Shown here piece after piece: positions 7,735-13,617 of a stretch of 13,617 nucleotides of DNA. Position numbers and translations under genes: made by a program. Source of the stretch: Desulforhopalus sp. (lineage in GTDB: Bacteria; Desulfobacterota; Desulfobulbia; Desulfobulbales; Desulfocapsaceae); contig JALNVI010000072.1 of assembly GCA_023231425.1 (NCBI GenBank), positions 1-13,617 of the forward strand, given 5' to 3'. Within the stretch, counting starts at the first letter, position 1. Each line of letters opens with the position of its first letter. The notes under the pieces were generated by a model, which had not been told where the DNA came from, ran no database searches, and saw only the letters and a list, made by a program, of their open reading frames with translations.

Positions 7735-9057
7735 CTACTGTTCCTGCCGATTCGAAATATCCTTTCTGCGGTTATCGGCAATCGTCTTAAAGATTTTGAT
7801 AATCATCGGCAGCTTTTTGAGATCCTCTGTGGTGATTCGCCGGACCACCATCTCGGTGGCAGCAAGAACCGTAGCACTCCATTTCTTCTCATTGCCGAAA
7901 TAAGCCCTCTCACCGAACACGGCCCCGGTCGTCAGGGTGGAAAGCAATTCACCCTCGGCATTGTAGATGCAGGCCCTGCCGTGATCAATGTAGTAGAGAC
8001 CATTCGCCTCGGTGCCAATCTCAAGAATAGTATCTCCTTCGTGAAACCACTCCAGCTTGAAATACCGTTCCCACTCGGTATTCTCCACCAGCACCTCAAA
8101 CAAATCAGGATTCATCGCCTGCAGCAGCTCTTTTGAGAGGTGGGAAAGACGTTCACCAAGGGAGTCCCGTTTTTTCTCCAGCAGCTCCATGCCATGGGTT
8201 CTGAAACTGATTGAAGGCCGTGGCATTTCGCGGATATACTCGAGAATCCGGCTGGTCGCAGGGTCAACATTACCGGTGAGCTCTTTGAACATTCTCTGGC
8301 TCTCAAGCAGCTCTTCACGCACCCGGGGGAAATCCGGCACGATATTCTTCAGCATGTTGCCAGAGAATAATTCCATCGCCTCATTTTTACGGCAAAGAAC
8401 CTTCTTGAGTTTTTCTTTATCGATATTTTTGGGAACAGAGGGACTGCCGGGAGCATAAACAGTGAAAAGATTGAGCGGATGAGGCACGCTGGAGAGGCTC
8501 ACCTTGGCGACGTTGACCACGTAGTCATCGAAGCCCTGCTGATGGCGGACAATCTCACGGTCCAGAAGAAAATGGGTGCCAAAATAGCCGGAAAGCTCTT
8601 CGAGACGGCTGGCAACGGCAAAACAGGAACCGCACTTCACCGTTTTTTCGCCGATCTTTGACTCAACAATGTGGCCGAGCATCAACCCCATACGGGTGGG
8701 AACAAGGCGTGATTCGTTGATTGCACTGGCGAGATGCATCGCCACCCGCATCGCCCGCGTACAGATTCCGGAAGGAGTCTCCCCGGGACGTTTATCAAAA
8801 GTGATAATACTGCCATCGCCACCGGTGGGCTCAATCTCCATCGGCTGGAAGGCCTCATCGTCGATGACACTGAGGATATTTCTGTGGTAGAGAGAGAGAA
8901 AGGCACAGATCTCAGAGGGGACCATCTCCGCCGTAATATTGGCATAATGCACCATATCCGTCATAAGAATGACGACCTGACGATCCTCTCCGATCCTGCT
9001 CTCCCTGGTGGCGTTGTACACTTGCTCCACGACTGTAATTTCAGCTCCAGAGAGCAA
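7735..9057 (-). CDS. Degenerate class III cyclase-like domain fused to a cyclic nucleotide-binding domain
   Basis: This protein of about 440 residues is predicted soluble. The N-terminal 1-200 resembles a class III nucleotide cyclase. Both metal-binding aspartates are present (VVILMTDMVHY, Asp34; EPTGGDGSIITF, Asp81), as is the Arg of the VNxAxRLE motif (AVASRLEE, Arg151). However, that motif's Asn is Ala147, and the purine-selecting Lys expected four residues before Asp81 is Pro77. A helical linker follows, then a CNB domain (about 325-425) with YYIDHGRACIYNAEGE and FGE (381-383). The phosphate-contacting Arg (Arg82 of CRP) is Trp393. It may therefore be a signalling scaffold or an enzyme with altered specificity. 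The frame opens with TTG at 9057; GTG codons at 9030 and 9021 are also possible starts, the latter having GGAG 4 bases upstream. It lies downstream of radA on the same strand. Confidence 0.82.
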   Translation of the reverse strand: MLSGAEITVVEQVYNATRESRIGEDRQVVILMTDMVHYANITAEMVPSEICAFLSLYHRNILSVIDDEAFQPMEIEPTGGDGSIITFDKRPGETPSGICTRAMRVAMHLASAINESRLVPTRMGLMLGHIVESKIGEKTVKCGSCFAVASRLEELSGYFGTHFLLDREIVRHQQGFDDYVVNVAKVSLSSVPHPLNLFTVYAPGSPSVPKNIDKEKLKKVLCRKNEAMELFSGNMLKNIVPDFPRVREELLESQRMFKELTGNVDPATSRILEYIREMPRPSISFRTHGMELLEKKRDSLGERLSHLSKELLQAMNPDLFEVLVENTEWERYFKLEWFHEGDTILEIGTEANGLYYIDHGRACIYNAEGELLSTLTTGAVFGERAYFGNEKKWSATVLAATEMVVRRITTEDLKKLPMIIKIFKTIADNRRKDISNRQEQ

Positions 9058-9222
9058 TAAGCGTTATAGTAAAAAATACTCCTATAAGAATAATTGCAAC
9101 TTTAACATTAACACTTTCGTCTTCTTGATGTGCGTGTGACATTATCTTCCCCGCTGTTGATGGGTTGCGTTTTCAAAGAGATCTCAAGGAAACCTCAAGA
9201 CAAACCTTATATTCTATCATTA

Positions 9223-10593
9223 TTATGCCTGAAAGACAATATTCATCAATTCACTAATATTTGTAACACCGACCAGTTCGATCCCCGCTGGCAGTTTGAG
9301 CCGCTGTCGGTTGGTTTCCGGCAGGATGAGGCGGGAAAAGCCAAGACGCTGAGCCTCCTTCGCCCGAACCTCCATGTGACCTACGGCACGCACTTCTCCC
9401 GCCAGTCCGATCTCACCGCAGACCGCCGTACTCGAGGGAACAGGTTTGTTCAGCAGGCTGGAGGCGAGGGCACACACCACTCCGAGGTCAAGCGCCGTTT
9501 CGTCAATGCGAATACCACCGGCAATATTGACAAAGACATCGTTGCCATACATATCCATACCACCTTTTTTCTCAAGAATAGCACAGAGCAGGGAGAGGCG
9601 CTGGTGGTCCGTTCCGATGGCTGTGCGCCGGGCAGTGCCGAGATTGGAGGGGCTGACCAGAGCCTGCACTTCTACAAGGATGGGACGGGTCCCTTCCACG
9701 CTCGGCAACACCACCGAACCAGGCTCATCAAGAGGACGCTCGGCGAGGAAGATCTCGGAGGGATTCTTCACTTCCACCAGCCCCTCTTCTTTCATCTCGA
9801 ACACCCCGATCTCGCTGGCGGAGCCGAAACGGTTCTTCACCGTCCGCAGGATTCGGAAGGCGTGGCTGCGATCCCCCTCAAAGTAGAGCACGGTATCAAC
9901 CATGTGCTCCAGCACCTTCGGCCCGGCGATGGAGCCATCCTTGGTCACATGGCCCACCAGCACCACGGGAATGTTGCGGCTCTTGGCAAACTCAATCAGT
10001 CGGGCAGTGGATTCACGAATCTGGCTGACAGAACCGGGCGAAGAGGCGACCCCCTCGCAGGAGAGGGTCTGCACCGAATCGACCGCCAGCAGGGCCGGTT
10101 TCATCTCAGCAGCCATCTGCACAATACGCTCGACGCTGGTCTCGGTGGCAAGCCAGGTATCGGGGTGGGTCGCACCGAGACGGTCTGCGCGCATCTTGAT
10201 CTGCCGGGCGGACTCCTCTCCCGAGACGTAGAGCACCCGGCGTCCTGAGGAATTGGCGAGAGCAGCGAGCAGGTGCAGGAGCAGAGTCGATTTCCCTATG
10301 CCCGGCTCCCCGCCAATGAGAACCACCGAGCCGGTGACAATGCCACCCCCCAGGACGCGGTCCAGTTCTTCGATGCCGATGCGCAGACGATTTTCATCCC
10401 CATCCGGGGCCTCTGACAGAGGCACCGGCATGTTTCCCATGCTGATTCTGCTTCCTTTTCCCTGGGTCGGCAGGTCAATCTCCTCCACCATGGTCCCCCA
10501 GGCACCACATTCGAGGCAGCGGCCAAGCCACTTGCCGTTCTTATATCCGCACTGCTGGCAGACATAGACATTCTGTACTTTTTTCGCTTTCAT
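9223..10593 (-). CDS. radA: DNA repair protein RadA (Sms)
   Basis: RadA is a cytoplasmic RecA-like, DnaB-like ATPase that promotes branch migration in homologous recombination. The 456-residue protein shows the full family plan. There is an N-terminal C4 zinc finger (Cys12, 15, 26, 29), a Walker A GEPGIGKST (95-103), a Walker B region ending LLAVDSVQ, and the RadA-specific KNRFG motif (253-257). The C-terminal Lon-protease-like domain includes DMYGNDVFVNIAGGI and GEIGLAGEVRAV. The frame is open to 10686, but the ATG at 10593 gives the standard MKAK...YVCQQCG start; the extra residues upstream do not look like RadA. The Shine-Dalgarno sequence is weak. The gene is divergent from the EI24-type gene, and the cyclase-like gene follows on the same strand after 165 AT-rich bases, so cotranscription is possible but unproven. 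Confidence 0.96.
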   Translation of the reverse strand: MKAKKVQNVYVCQQCGYKNGKWLGRCLECGAWGTMVEEIDLPTQGKGSRISMGNMPVPLSEAPDGDENRLRIGIEELDRVLGGGIVTGSVVLIGGEPGIGKSTLLLHLLAALANSSGRRVLYVSGEESARQIKMRADRLGATHPDTWLATETSVERIVQMAAEMKPALLAVDSVQTLSCEGVASSPGSVSQIRESTARLIEFAKSRNIPVVLVGHVTKDGSIAGPKVLEHMVDTVLYFEGDRSHAFRILRTVKNRFGSASEIGVFEMKEEGLVEVKNPSEIFLAERPLDEPGSVVLPSVEGTRPILVEVQALVSPSNLGTARRTAIGTDHQRLSLLCAILEKKGGMDMYGNDVFVNIAGGIRIDETALDLGVVCALASSLLNKPVPSSTAVCGEIGLAGEVRAVGHMEVRAKEAQRLGFSRLILPETNRQRLKLPAGIELVGVTNISELMNIVFQA

Positions 10594-10924
10594 GTTTTTT
10601 ACATTCGGGGTATGTGCATTCTTTGCAATTCTTCCCAAAAACCGGGTTCTGTGAGTTACATTAAAGAGAAGAGCCGGTTTGCGCAACTCTCTTTCTGTGC
10701 AGGCTGAGGTTCACCCCTGCTGATTAAACCCGTCCCTGCCGACGACAAAGACGATGGCGGAAAGGGGGCACGGACGGCAAGCTTCCCGGTCAACCCGCAG
10801 GTCCCCTTTTCTCCAGCCTTCCCTCACCTTTACATGCGCCTTTGAAAAAGCTATATTGAGTCTTGACTGATTTTGGCAATTCCTGCCAGCTCCACCCTGT
10901 TTTCGACCTCTTTCCTGTCAGCCC
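10594..10924. other. Divergent intergenic region between radA and the EI24-type gene
   Basis: No supported gene lies in these 331 bases. The middle part (10700-10830) is GC-rich and can form two mutually exclusive pairings. One is a 9-base stem 10759-10767 with 10803-10811 (GGAAAGGGG with CCCCTTTTC, one wobble). The other is CCGTCC (10730-10735) with GGACGG (10772-10777). The region presumably holds both promoters, but no box pair stands out. I compared it by eye with SRP RNA, 6S RNA, and the cobalamin, FMN and guanidine riboswitches, and found no match. Confidence 0.4.
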
Positions 10925-11719
10925 ATGAGCACAAAAACCACCGTACAGCGTCCCAAATGGACACCACTGTTTACCAGCATAAAACTAATTCTCAGCAAGC
11001 CGAAACTGCTGCTGTGGAGCGTTATGCTCTTTGCCGCAACCATTCTCATAACCTGGCTGGGCGATCACCTTGCCCTCAGTCAGCTTGACTCCTTTGCTCA
11101 CAATCTGATGCCGGCGGAACCGGCGGCGGTCGGAGTTCTCGGCTGGCTCAAGTACGCCGCATGGCTGGCCGGAGACTGGCTCTACCTCCTCCTCAGCCGG
11201 GTAGTCACCTTCTATCTCGCCTTCCTCCTCGCCTACACTCTTACGACCCCCGGCTATGCCTTTCTCAGCCGCGCAGCGGAGAAAATCCGGGCGGGGGAAT
11301 ATTTTAATGAAGACGCCGACTTCAACTTCAGGGGGATCCTGAGGGATCTCCTTGAGGGCGTAAAGATCAGCATTTTCGGTATTTTTGTCAGCATCCTCGC
11401 CATACTGCTCAACTTTCTACCAGTGGTTGGACAGGTCGCCGCCTTCCTGCTCTACTGCTTCTACTCCACACTGCTCTTCATCGACTTCCCTGCCTCACGA
11501 CAGCGCTGGACCCTCGCCAGGAAACTGCACTGGCTGTGGAGATACAAGGGGACGTCACTCCGTCTTGGCATCGGCCCGGCACTGCTGTCGATGATTCCTC
11601 TGTTTAATATCTTTGCGATGGCACTGCTTTTCCCGCTGTTGACAGTTCACGCGACACTCAATTTTACTACTGCCGAGGTACAGTCCGGCCAGAGTCATAC
11701 TGAGGGGGACCTTGAATAA
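10925..11719 (+). CDS. EI24-domain (CysZ-like) integral membrane protein
   Basis: This 264-residue polytopic membrane protein has hydrophobic segments at about 28-45, 84-107, 148-187 (two helices or a hairpin) and 216-244. The family plan of EI24/CysZ (PF07264) is visible: TTPGYAFLSRAAEKIRAG, a long amphipathic loop, NFLPVVGQ, LFIDFPASRQRW and GPALLSMIPLFNIFAMALLFP. CysZ in E. coli is a sulfate uptake protein. Many non-enteric EI24 proteins have no assigned substrate and no cysteine-biosynthesis gene is adjacent, so I do not call it cysZ. The ATG at 10925 has almost no Shine-Dalgarno sequence, but the N-terminus fits. Its last codons and stop lie inside repeat copy C, so the repeat supplies the C-terminal DLE. 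Confidence 0.82.
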   Translation: MSTKTTVQRPKWTPLFTSIKLILSKPKLLLWSVMLFAATILITWLGDHLALSQLDSFAHNLMPAEPAAVGVLGWLKYAAWLAGDWLYLLLSRVVTFYLAFLLAYTLTTPGYAFLSRAAEKIRAGEYFNEDADFNFRGILRDLLEGVKISIFGIFVSILAILLNFLPVVGQVAAFLLYCFYSTLLFIDFPASRQRWTLARKLHWLWRYKGTSLRLGIGPALLSMIPLFNIFAMALLFPLLTVHATLNFTTAEVQSGQSHTEGDLE

Positions 11720-11782
11720 CCTTGTATTTCGCTCATATTCGAGGCGCAGGAGGAAATTTACTGCAGGGATAACTTTGATCAC

Positions 11783-11890
11783 GGAGTCTAACGCTTACCC
11801 GGAGTCTAACGCTTACCCGGAGTCTAACGCTTACCTGGAGTCTAACGCTTACCTGGAGTTTAACGCTTACCTGGAGTCTAACGCTTACCT
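11783..11890 (+). repeat. Six tandem 18-bp units
   Basis: Six contiguous units of GGAGTCTAACGCTTACCC run without spacers. Units 1-2 end in CCC and units 3-6 in CCT, and unit 5 has one C-to-T change (GAGTTTAAC). The grouping of end variants suggests expansion by slippage or unequal exchange. The period is a multiple of three, so copy number can change without shifting the ESNAYP/L frame. Tandem units without spacers and only 18 bp long exclude a CRISPR array. Confidence 0.97.
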
Positions 11891-11904
11891 CCGAGGATAA
11901 ATTT

Positions 11905-11934
11905 TTGACTGTAACGAAGAAGAGGGGCGATTAG
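11905..11934 (+). promoter_or_regulatory. Promoter-like boxes in repeat copy C, upstream of the CYTH gene
   Basis: TTGACT (11905-11910) matches five of six -35 consensus bases. An 18-base spacer separates it from GATTAG (11929-11934), a weak -10 match. It corresponds position for position to the boxes in copy A and lies about 40 bases before the CYTH gene start. It could drive the CYTH/aldo-keto reductase pair, but the weak -10 keeps confidence low. Confidence 0.3.
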
Positions 11935-11975
11935 TCGATGTCCCCTGAAGTTTAATAATTCACGGAGACAAAAAG

Positions 11976-12467
11976 ATGGGATACGAAATCGAAAAAAAAT
12001 TTCTGCTCAAAGATGAATCCTGGCAGCAACTCGGTCAGGGACATCGTTTTCGGCAAGGTTACCTCACCAGCGGCGGTGAGGGGGCCACGGTGCGTGTCCG
12101 CACCTCCCGCAATATAGGCTGGATCACGGTCAAAGGGCCGACTGTCAAGGGGGTACGCCGAGAATATGAATATGAAATTCCCCTTACCGACGCCTTGCAG
12201 ATGCTCAAAGAAATCTGCATTCCGCCGATCATTGAGAAGACCCGCTATACCTTTACCCAGGATAATTTTGTCTGGGAAATTGATGCTTTTCTCGGGGAGA
12301 ACGAGGGACTGGTGGTCGCCGAAATTGAGTTGGAAAGCCCCGACCAGCCATTCCCCAGACCATCCTGGCTTGGGCAAGAGGTAACTGACCGCCCGCGTTA
12401 TTACAACGCCAGTCTGGTTCACTACCCCTTCAGCGCATGGACCAGTCAGGAAAAAAACGGAGAGTAG
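11976..12467 (+). CDS. CYTH-domain protein (triphosphate tunnel metalloenzyme)
   Basis: This is a 163-residue single-domain CYTH protein. The defining ExExK signature is at residues 4-8 (EIEKK), RxR at 40-42, EYEYE at 63-67 and EIELE later in the chain. These are the charged residues that line the metal-triphosphate tunnel. Overall it resembles the Nitrosomonas europaea TTM protein (about 157 residues), a tripolyphosphatase, including RFRQGYL, IEKTRYTF, GENEGLVVAEIELE and WLGQEVTDRPRYYNASL. Inorganic triphosphatase activity is therefore more likely than class IV adenylate cyclase activity, but sequence alone does not decide. The ATG at 11976 has GGAG 8 bases upstream. The aldo/keto reductase gene follows after 3 bases, so the two probably form an operon. 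Confidence 0.9.
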   Translation: MGYEIEKKFLLKDESWQQLGQGHRFRQGYLTSGGEGATVRVRTSRNIGWITVKGPTVKGVRREYEYEIPLTDALQMLKEICIPPIIEKTRYTFTQDNFVWEIDAFLGENEGLVVAEIELESPDQPFPRPSWLGQEVTDRPRYYNASLVHYPFSAWTSQEKNGE

Positions 12468-12470
12468 AAA

Positions 12471-13430
12471 GTGCGAACGCTGTCTCTCAGCAACGGCAGT
12501 GTTCTGCCCGCCATCGGTCTCGGTACATGGAAGACAACGCGGGGCGAGGCTGCTGTTGCAGTAGACGCCGCTCTTGCGGCGGGATACCGCCATTTTGACT
12601 GCGCCACCATCTACAAAAACGAGGCTGAGATAGGTGAAGTCTTCCACCACTGGCTCAGCTCGGGACGAATCCGCCGGGAGGAGCTCTTCATCACCTCCAA
12701 GCTGTGGAACAACGCTCACCTCGCCAGGCATGTCCGCCCAGCCGTTGAACGAACCCTGAGGGAACTGCAGCTCGACTTTCTCGACCTCTATCTTATTCAC
12801 TGGCCGATAAGTTTCTCCTCCGACTGCGACCACCCAAAACGTGCGGAGCAGTACCTCCCCCCCGATGACAACCGTCTTATCGCCACCTGGCACACCATGG
12901 AGAAGCTTGTTCGCAAAGGGCTGCTGCGTGGTATTGGACTAAGTAACTGTAAACGTTCCCGCCTCCAGGAACTCTTTACCGCCGCCGACATTAAACCTGC
13001 GGTTCTGCAGGTGGAGTGTCACCCGTATCTGCAACAGCGCCAGCTGCTTGACTGGTGCCGGGAAAACAGCATTGCGGTTACCGCCTTTGCACCCCTCGGT
13101 TCCGGAGATCGACCTGAGAATATCCGTAATGCAAATGTCATAGAACTGCTTAACAACCCTGTTCTACAAAAAATTGCCACAGAGACCGGCAGCACTCCCG
13201 CCGCAGTAGCGCTGGCATGGAATCTGGCACGAGACGTAGCGGTAATTCCGAAATCGATTCACCCTGAACATCTTCGGGAAAACCTGAAGGCTGCCAGCCT
13301 TTACCTCTCACTCTCTCAGAGAAAACGCATCGACCAGCTCAATTGCGGACTCCGCCTCATTGACGGCTCTCCATTCTGCAGCAAGAAATCTCCCTACTCT
13401 CTGGACTGGCTGTGGACTGATACGGCCTGA
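12471..13430 (+). CDS. Aldo/keto reductase
   Basis: This is a 319-residue NAD(P)H-dependent cytoplasmic oxidoreductase of the AKR superfamily with a TIM-barrel fold. The complete catalytic tetrad is present: Asp43 and Tyr48 (HFDCATIYKNE), Lys77 (TSKLWN) and His110 (YLIHWP). These residue numbers coincide with human aldose reductase, so the N-terminal half has no net gap relative to it. Cofactor-binding motifs GIGLSNC and IPKSIHPEHLREN, and substrate-side VECHPYLQQ, are also present. The start is GTG with GGAG 8 bases upstream, 3 bases after the CYTH stop, so translation is likely coupled. The physiological substrate cannot be read from the sequence. No terminator was recognised before the repeat at 13465. 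Confidence 0.93.
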   Translation: MRTLSLSNGSVLPAIGLGTWKTTRGEAAVAVDAALAAGYRHFDCATIYKNEAEIGEVFHHWLSSGRIRREELFITSKLWNNAHLARHVRPAVERTLRELQLDFLDLYLIHWPISFSSDCDHPKRAEQYLPPDDNRLIATWHTMEKLVRKGLLRGIGLSNCKRSRLQELFTAADIKPAVLQVECHPYLQQRQLLDWCRENSIAVTAFAPLGSGDRPENIRNANVIELLNNPVLQKIATETGSTPAAVALAWNLARDVAVIPKSIHPEHLRENLKAASLYLSLSQRKRIDQLNCGLRLIDGSPFCSKKSPYSLDWLWTDTA

Positions 13431-13464
13431 CACGGCTTGACACTAAAGGGAACTTTATACCATC

Positions 13465-13594
13465 CACCGTTATCGTTATCGTTACGTTTACCGTCACCGT
13501 GTAGACAAGGCATGCCTTGTCTCTACAACACCATTGCTGGAATCACTGTTGTGCTGATTTTTCACCAATCATGTGTAATGCCATCGGTATCACC
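13465..13594. repeat. Palindrome-containing dispersed repeat, right copy
   Basis: This copy matches 67-190 in the same orientation. It is identical over the core palindrome region (13497-13540 against 93-136) except at the last few bases' edge, and has about ten scattered differences elsewhere. The core 20-mer AGACAAGGCATGCCTTGTCT is at 13503-13522 and has the same two-base loss in the left arm. It has one extra hexamer (TTATCG) in the left part. At its right edge TCACC (13590-13594) can pair with GGTGA (13599-13603). Confidence 0.8.
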
Positions 13595-13617
13595 CCGTGG
13601 TGACAACGTAGCGTGTA
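13593..13617. repeat. Repeat edge matching the first 25 bases of the window
   Basis: These 25 bases begin CCCCGTGGTGACAA, as do bases 1-25, and differ from them at only a few positions. The repeat is therefore likely part of a longer unit or tandem arrangement, with a further copy probably just left of the window and another unit starting just right of it. Confidence 0.6.

Larger units (their letters stand above)
11710..11960 (+). repeat. Dispersed intergenic repeat, copy C, expanded by a tandem array
   Basis: The 5' half (11710-11780) and 3' half (11891-11960) match copy A: ACCTTGAA, CTTGTATTTC, TTCGAG, CAGGAGG, TTTACTGCAGG, then GTAACGAAGAAGA, CGATTA, GTCCCC and AATAATT. Between them sits an 18-bp tandem array. 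Its flanks, GGATAACTTTGAT on the left and GGATAAATTTTTGACT on the right, look like a partial duplication of the point where it expanded. A TTG frame (11712-11900, 62 codons) starts with LNNLVF, runs through RRRRKFTAGITLI like copies A and B, and continues through the tandem units as ESNAYP/L. The repeat overlaps the end of the EI24-type gene and precedes the CYTH gene. Confidence 0.8.

Noticed and set aside
9130..10248. A 372-codon + strand frame
   Set aside because: It lies opposite radA, whose motifs are unambiguous. The translated product is His/Gly/Arg-rich shadow sequence.
10594..10686. An N-terminal extension of RadA starting at 10686
   Set aside because: The extra 31 residues do not resemble RadA, and the ATG at 10593 gives the standard spacing to the zinc finger.
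10700..10830. Known structured RNA (SRP, 6S, cobalamin, FMN or guanidine riboswitch)
   Set aside because: None of the conserved sequence blocks of these families could be found on either strand by eye.
11783..11890. CRISPR array
   Set aside because: The 18-bp units are contiguous without unique spacers, and no cas genes are present.
11952..12893. A 313-codon minus-strand frame
   Set aside because: It is antisense to the CYTH and aldo/keto reductase genes, both of which carry intact catalytic motifs.
67..13594. The whole window as a composite transposon or genomic island between repeats
   Set aside because: The cargo is housekeeping genes (prmA, radA, DAHP synthase, letAB). There is no transposase or integrase, and the repeats look like small non-autonomous intergenic elements.

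Overview
The window looks like ordinary chromosome from a Gram-negative bacterium. A seven-domain MCE lipid-transport pair (LetA/LetB type) implies two membranes. The mix of class II DAHP synthase, an EI24/CysZ-like membrane protein, and a small HsdR-N-domain protein of a type I recall from Geobacter-like genomes suggests a sulfate/iron-reducing deltaproteobacterium (Desulfobacterota). That placement is inference from gene content; no rRNA or other taxonomic marker is present. The coding sequence is moderately GC-rich, while several intergenic stretches are distinctly AT-rich.

Layout, left to right. A palindrome-containing dispersed repeat (67-190) is followed by an AT-rich non-coding stretch. 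prmA (minus strand, L11 methyltransferase) is divergent from a + strand operon of letA, letB and an HsdR-N-domain gene. letA and letB overlap by ATGA, and the third gene follows after 15 bases. Next come a dispersed repeat (copy A), a class II DAHP synthase with a strong intrinsic terminator, and a second repeat (copy B). Copy B folds into a long hairpin between convergent genes. On the minus strand lie a degenerate class III cyclase-like/cyclic-nucleotide-binding protein and radA. After a 331-base divergent intergenic region come an EI24/CysZ-like membrane protein, repeat copy C carrying six tandem 18-bp units, a CYTH/triphosphate tunnel metalloenzyme and an aldo/keto reductase. The window closes with a second copy of the palindrome repeat (13465-13594).

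How the genes fit together: letAB should form an inner-membrane protein plus periplasm-spanning lipid conduit. The DAHP synthase starts the shikimate pathway, RadA works in recombination, and PrmA modifies the ribosome. I see no single dedicated new system among the protein genes. The most interesting signals are non-canonical: (1) a three-copy intergenic repeat placed just after gene ends, always on the same strand, with a shared short TTG-initiated reading frame, a hairpin variant, and promoter-like boxes in two copies; (2) an 18-bp tandem array inside one copy; (3) a palindromic repeat near both window edges; and (4) a cyclase/CNB protein that has lost key substrate- and ligand-binding residues in both domains.
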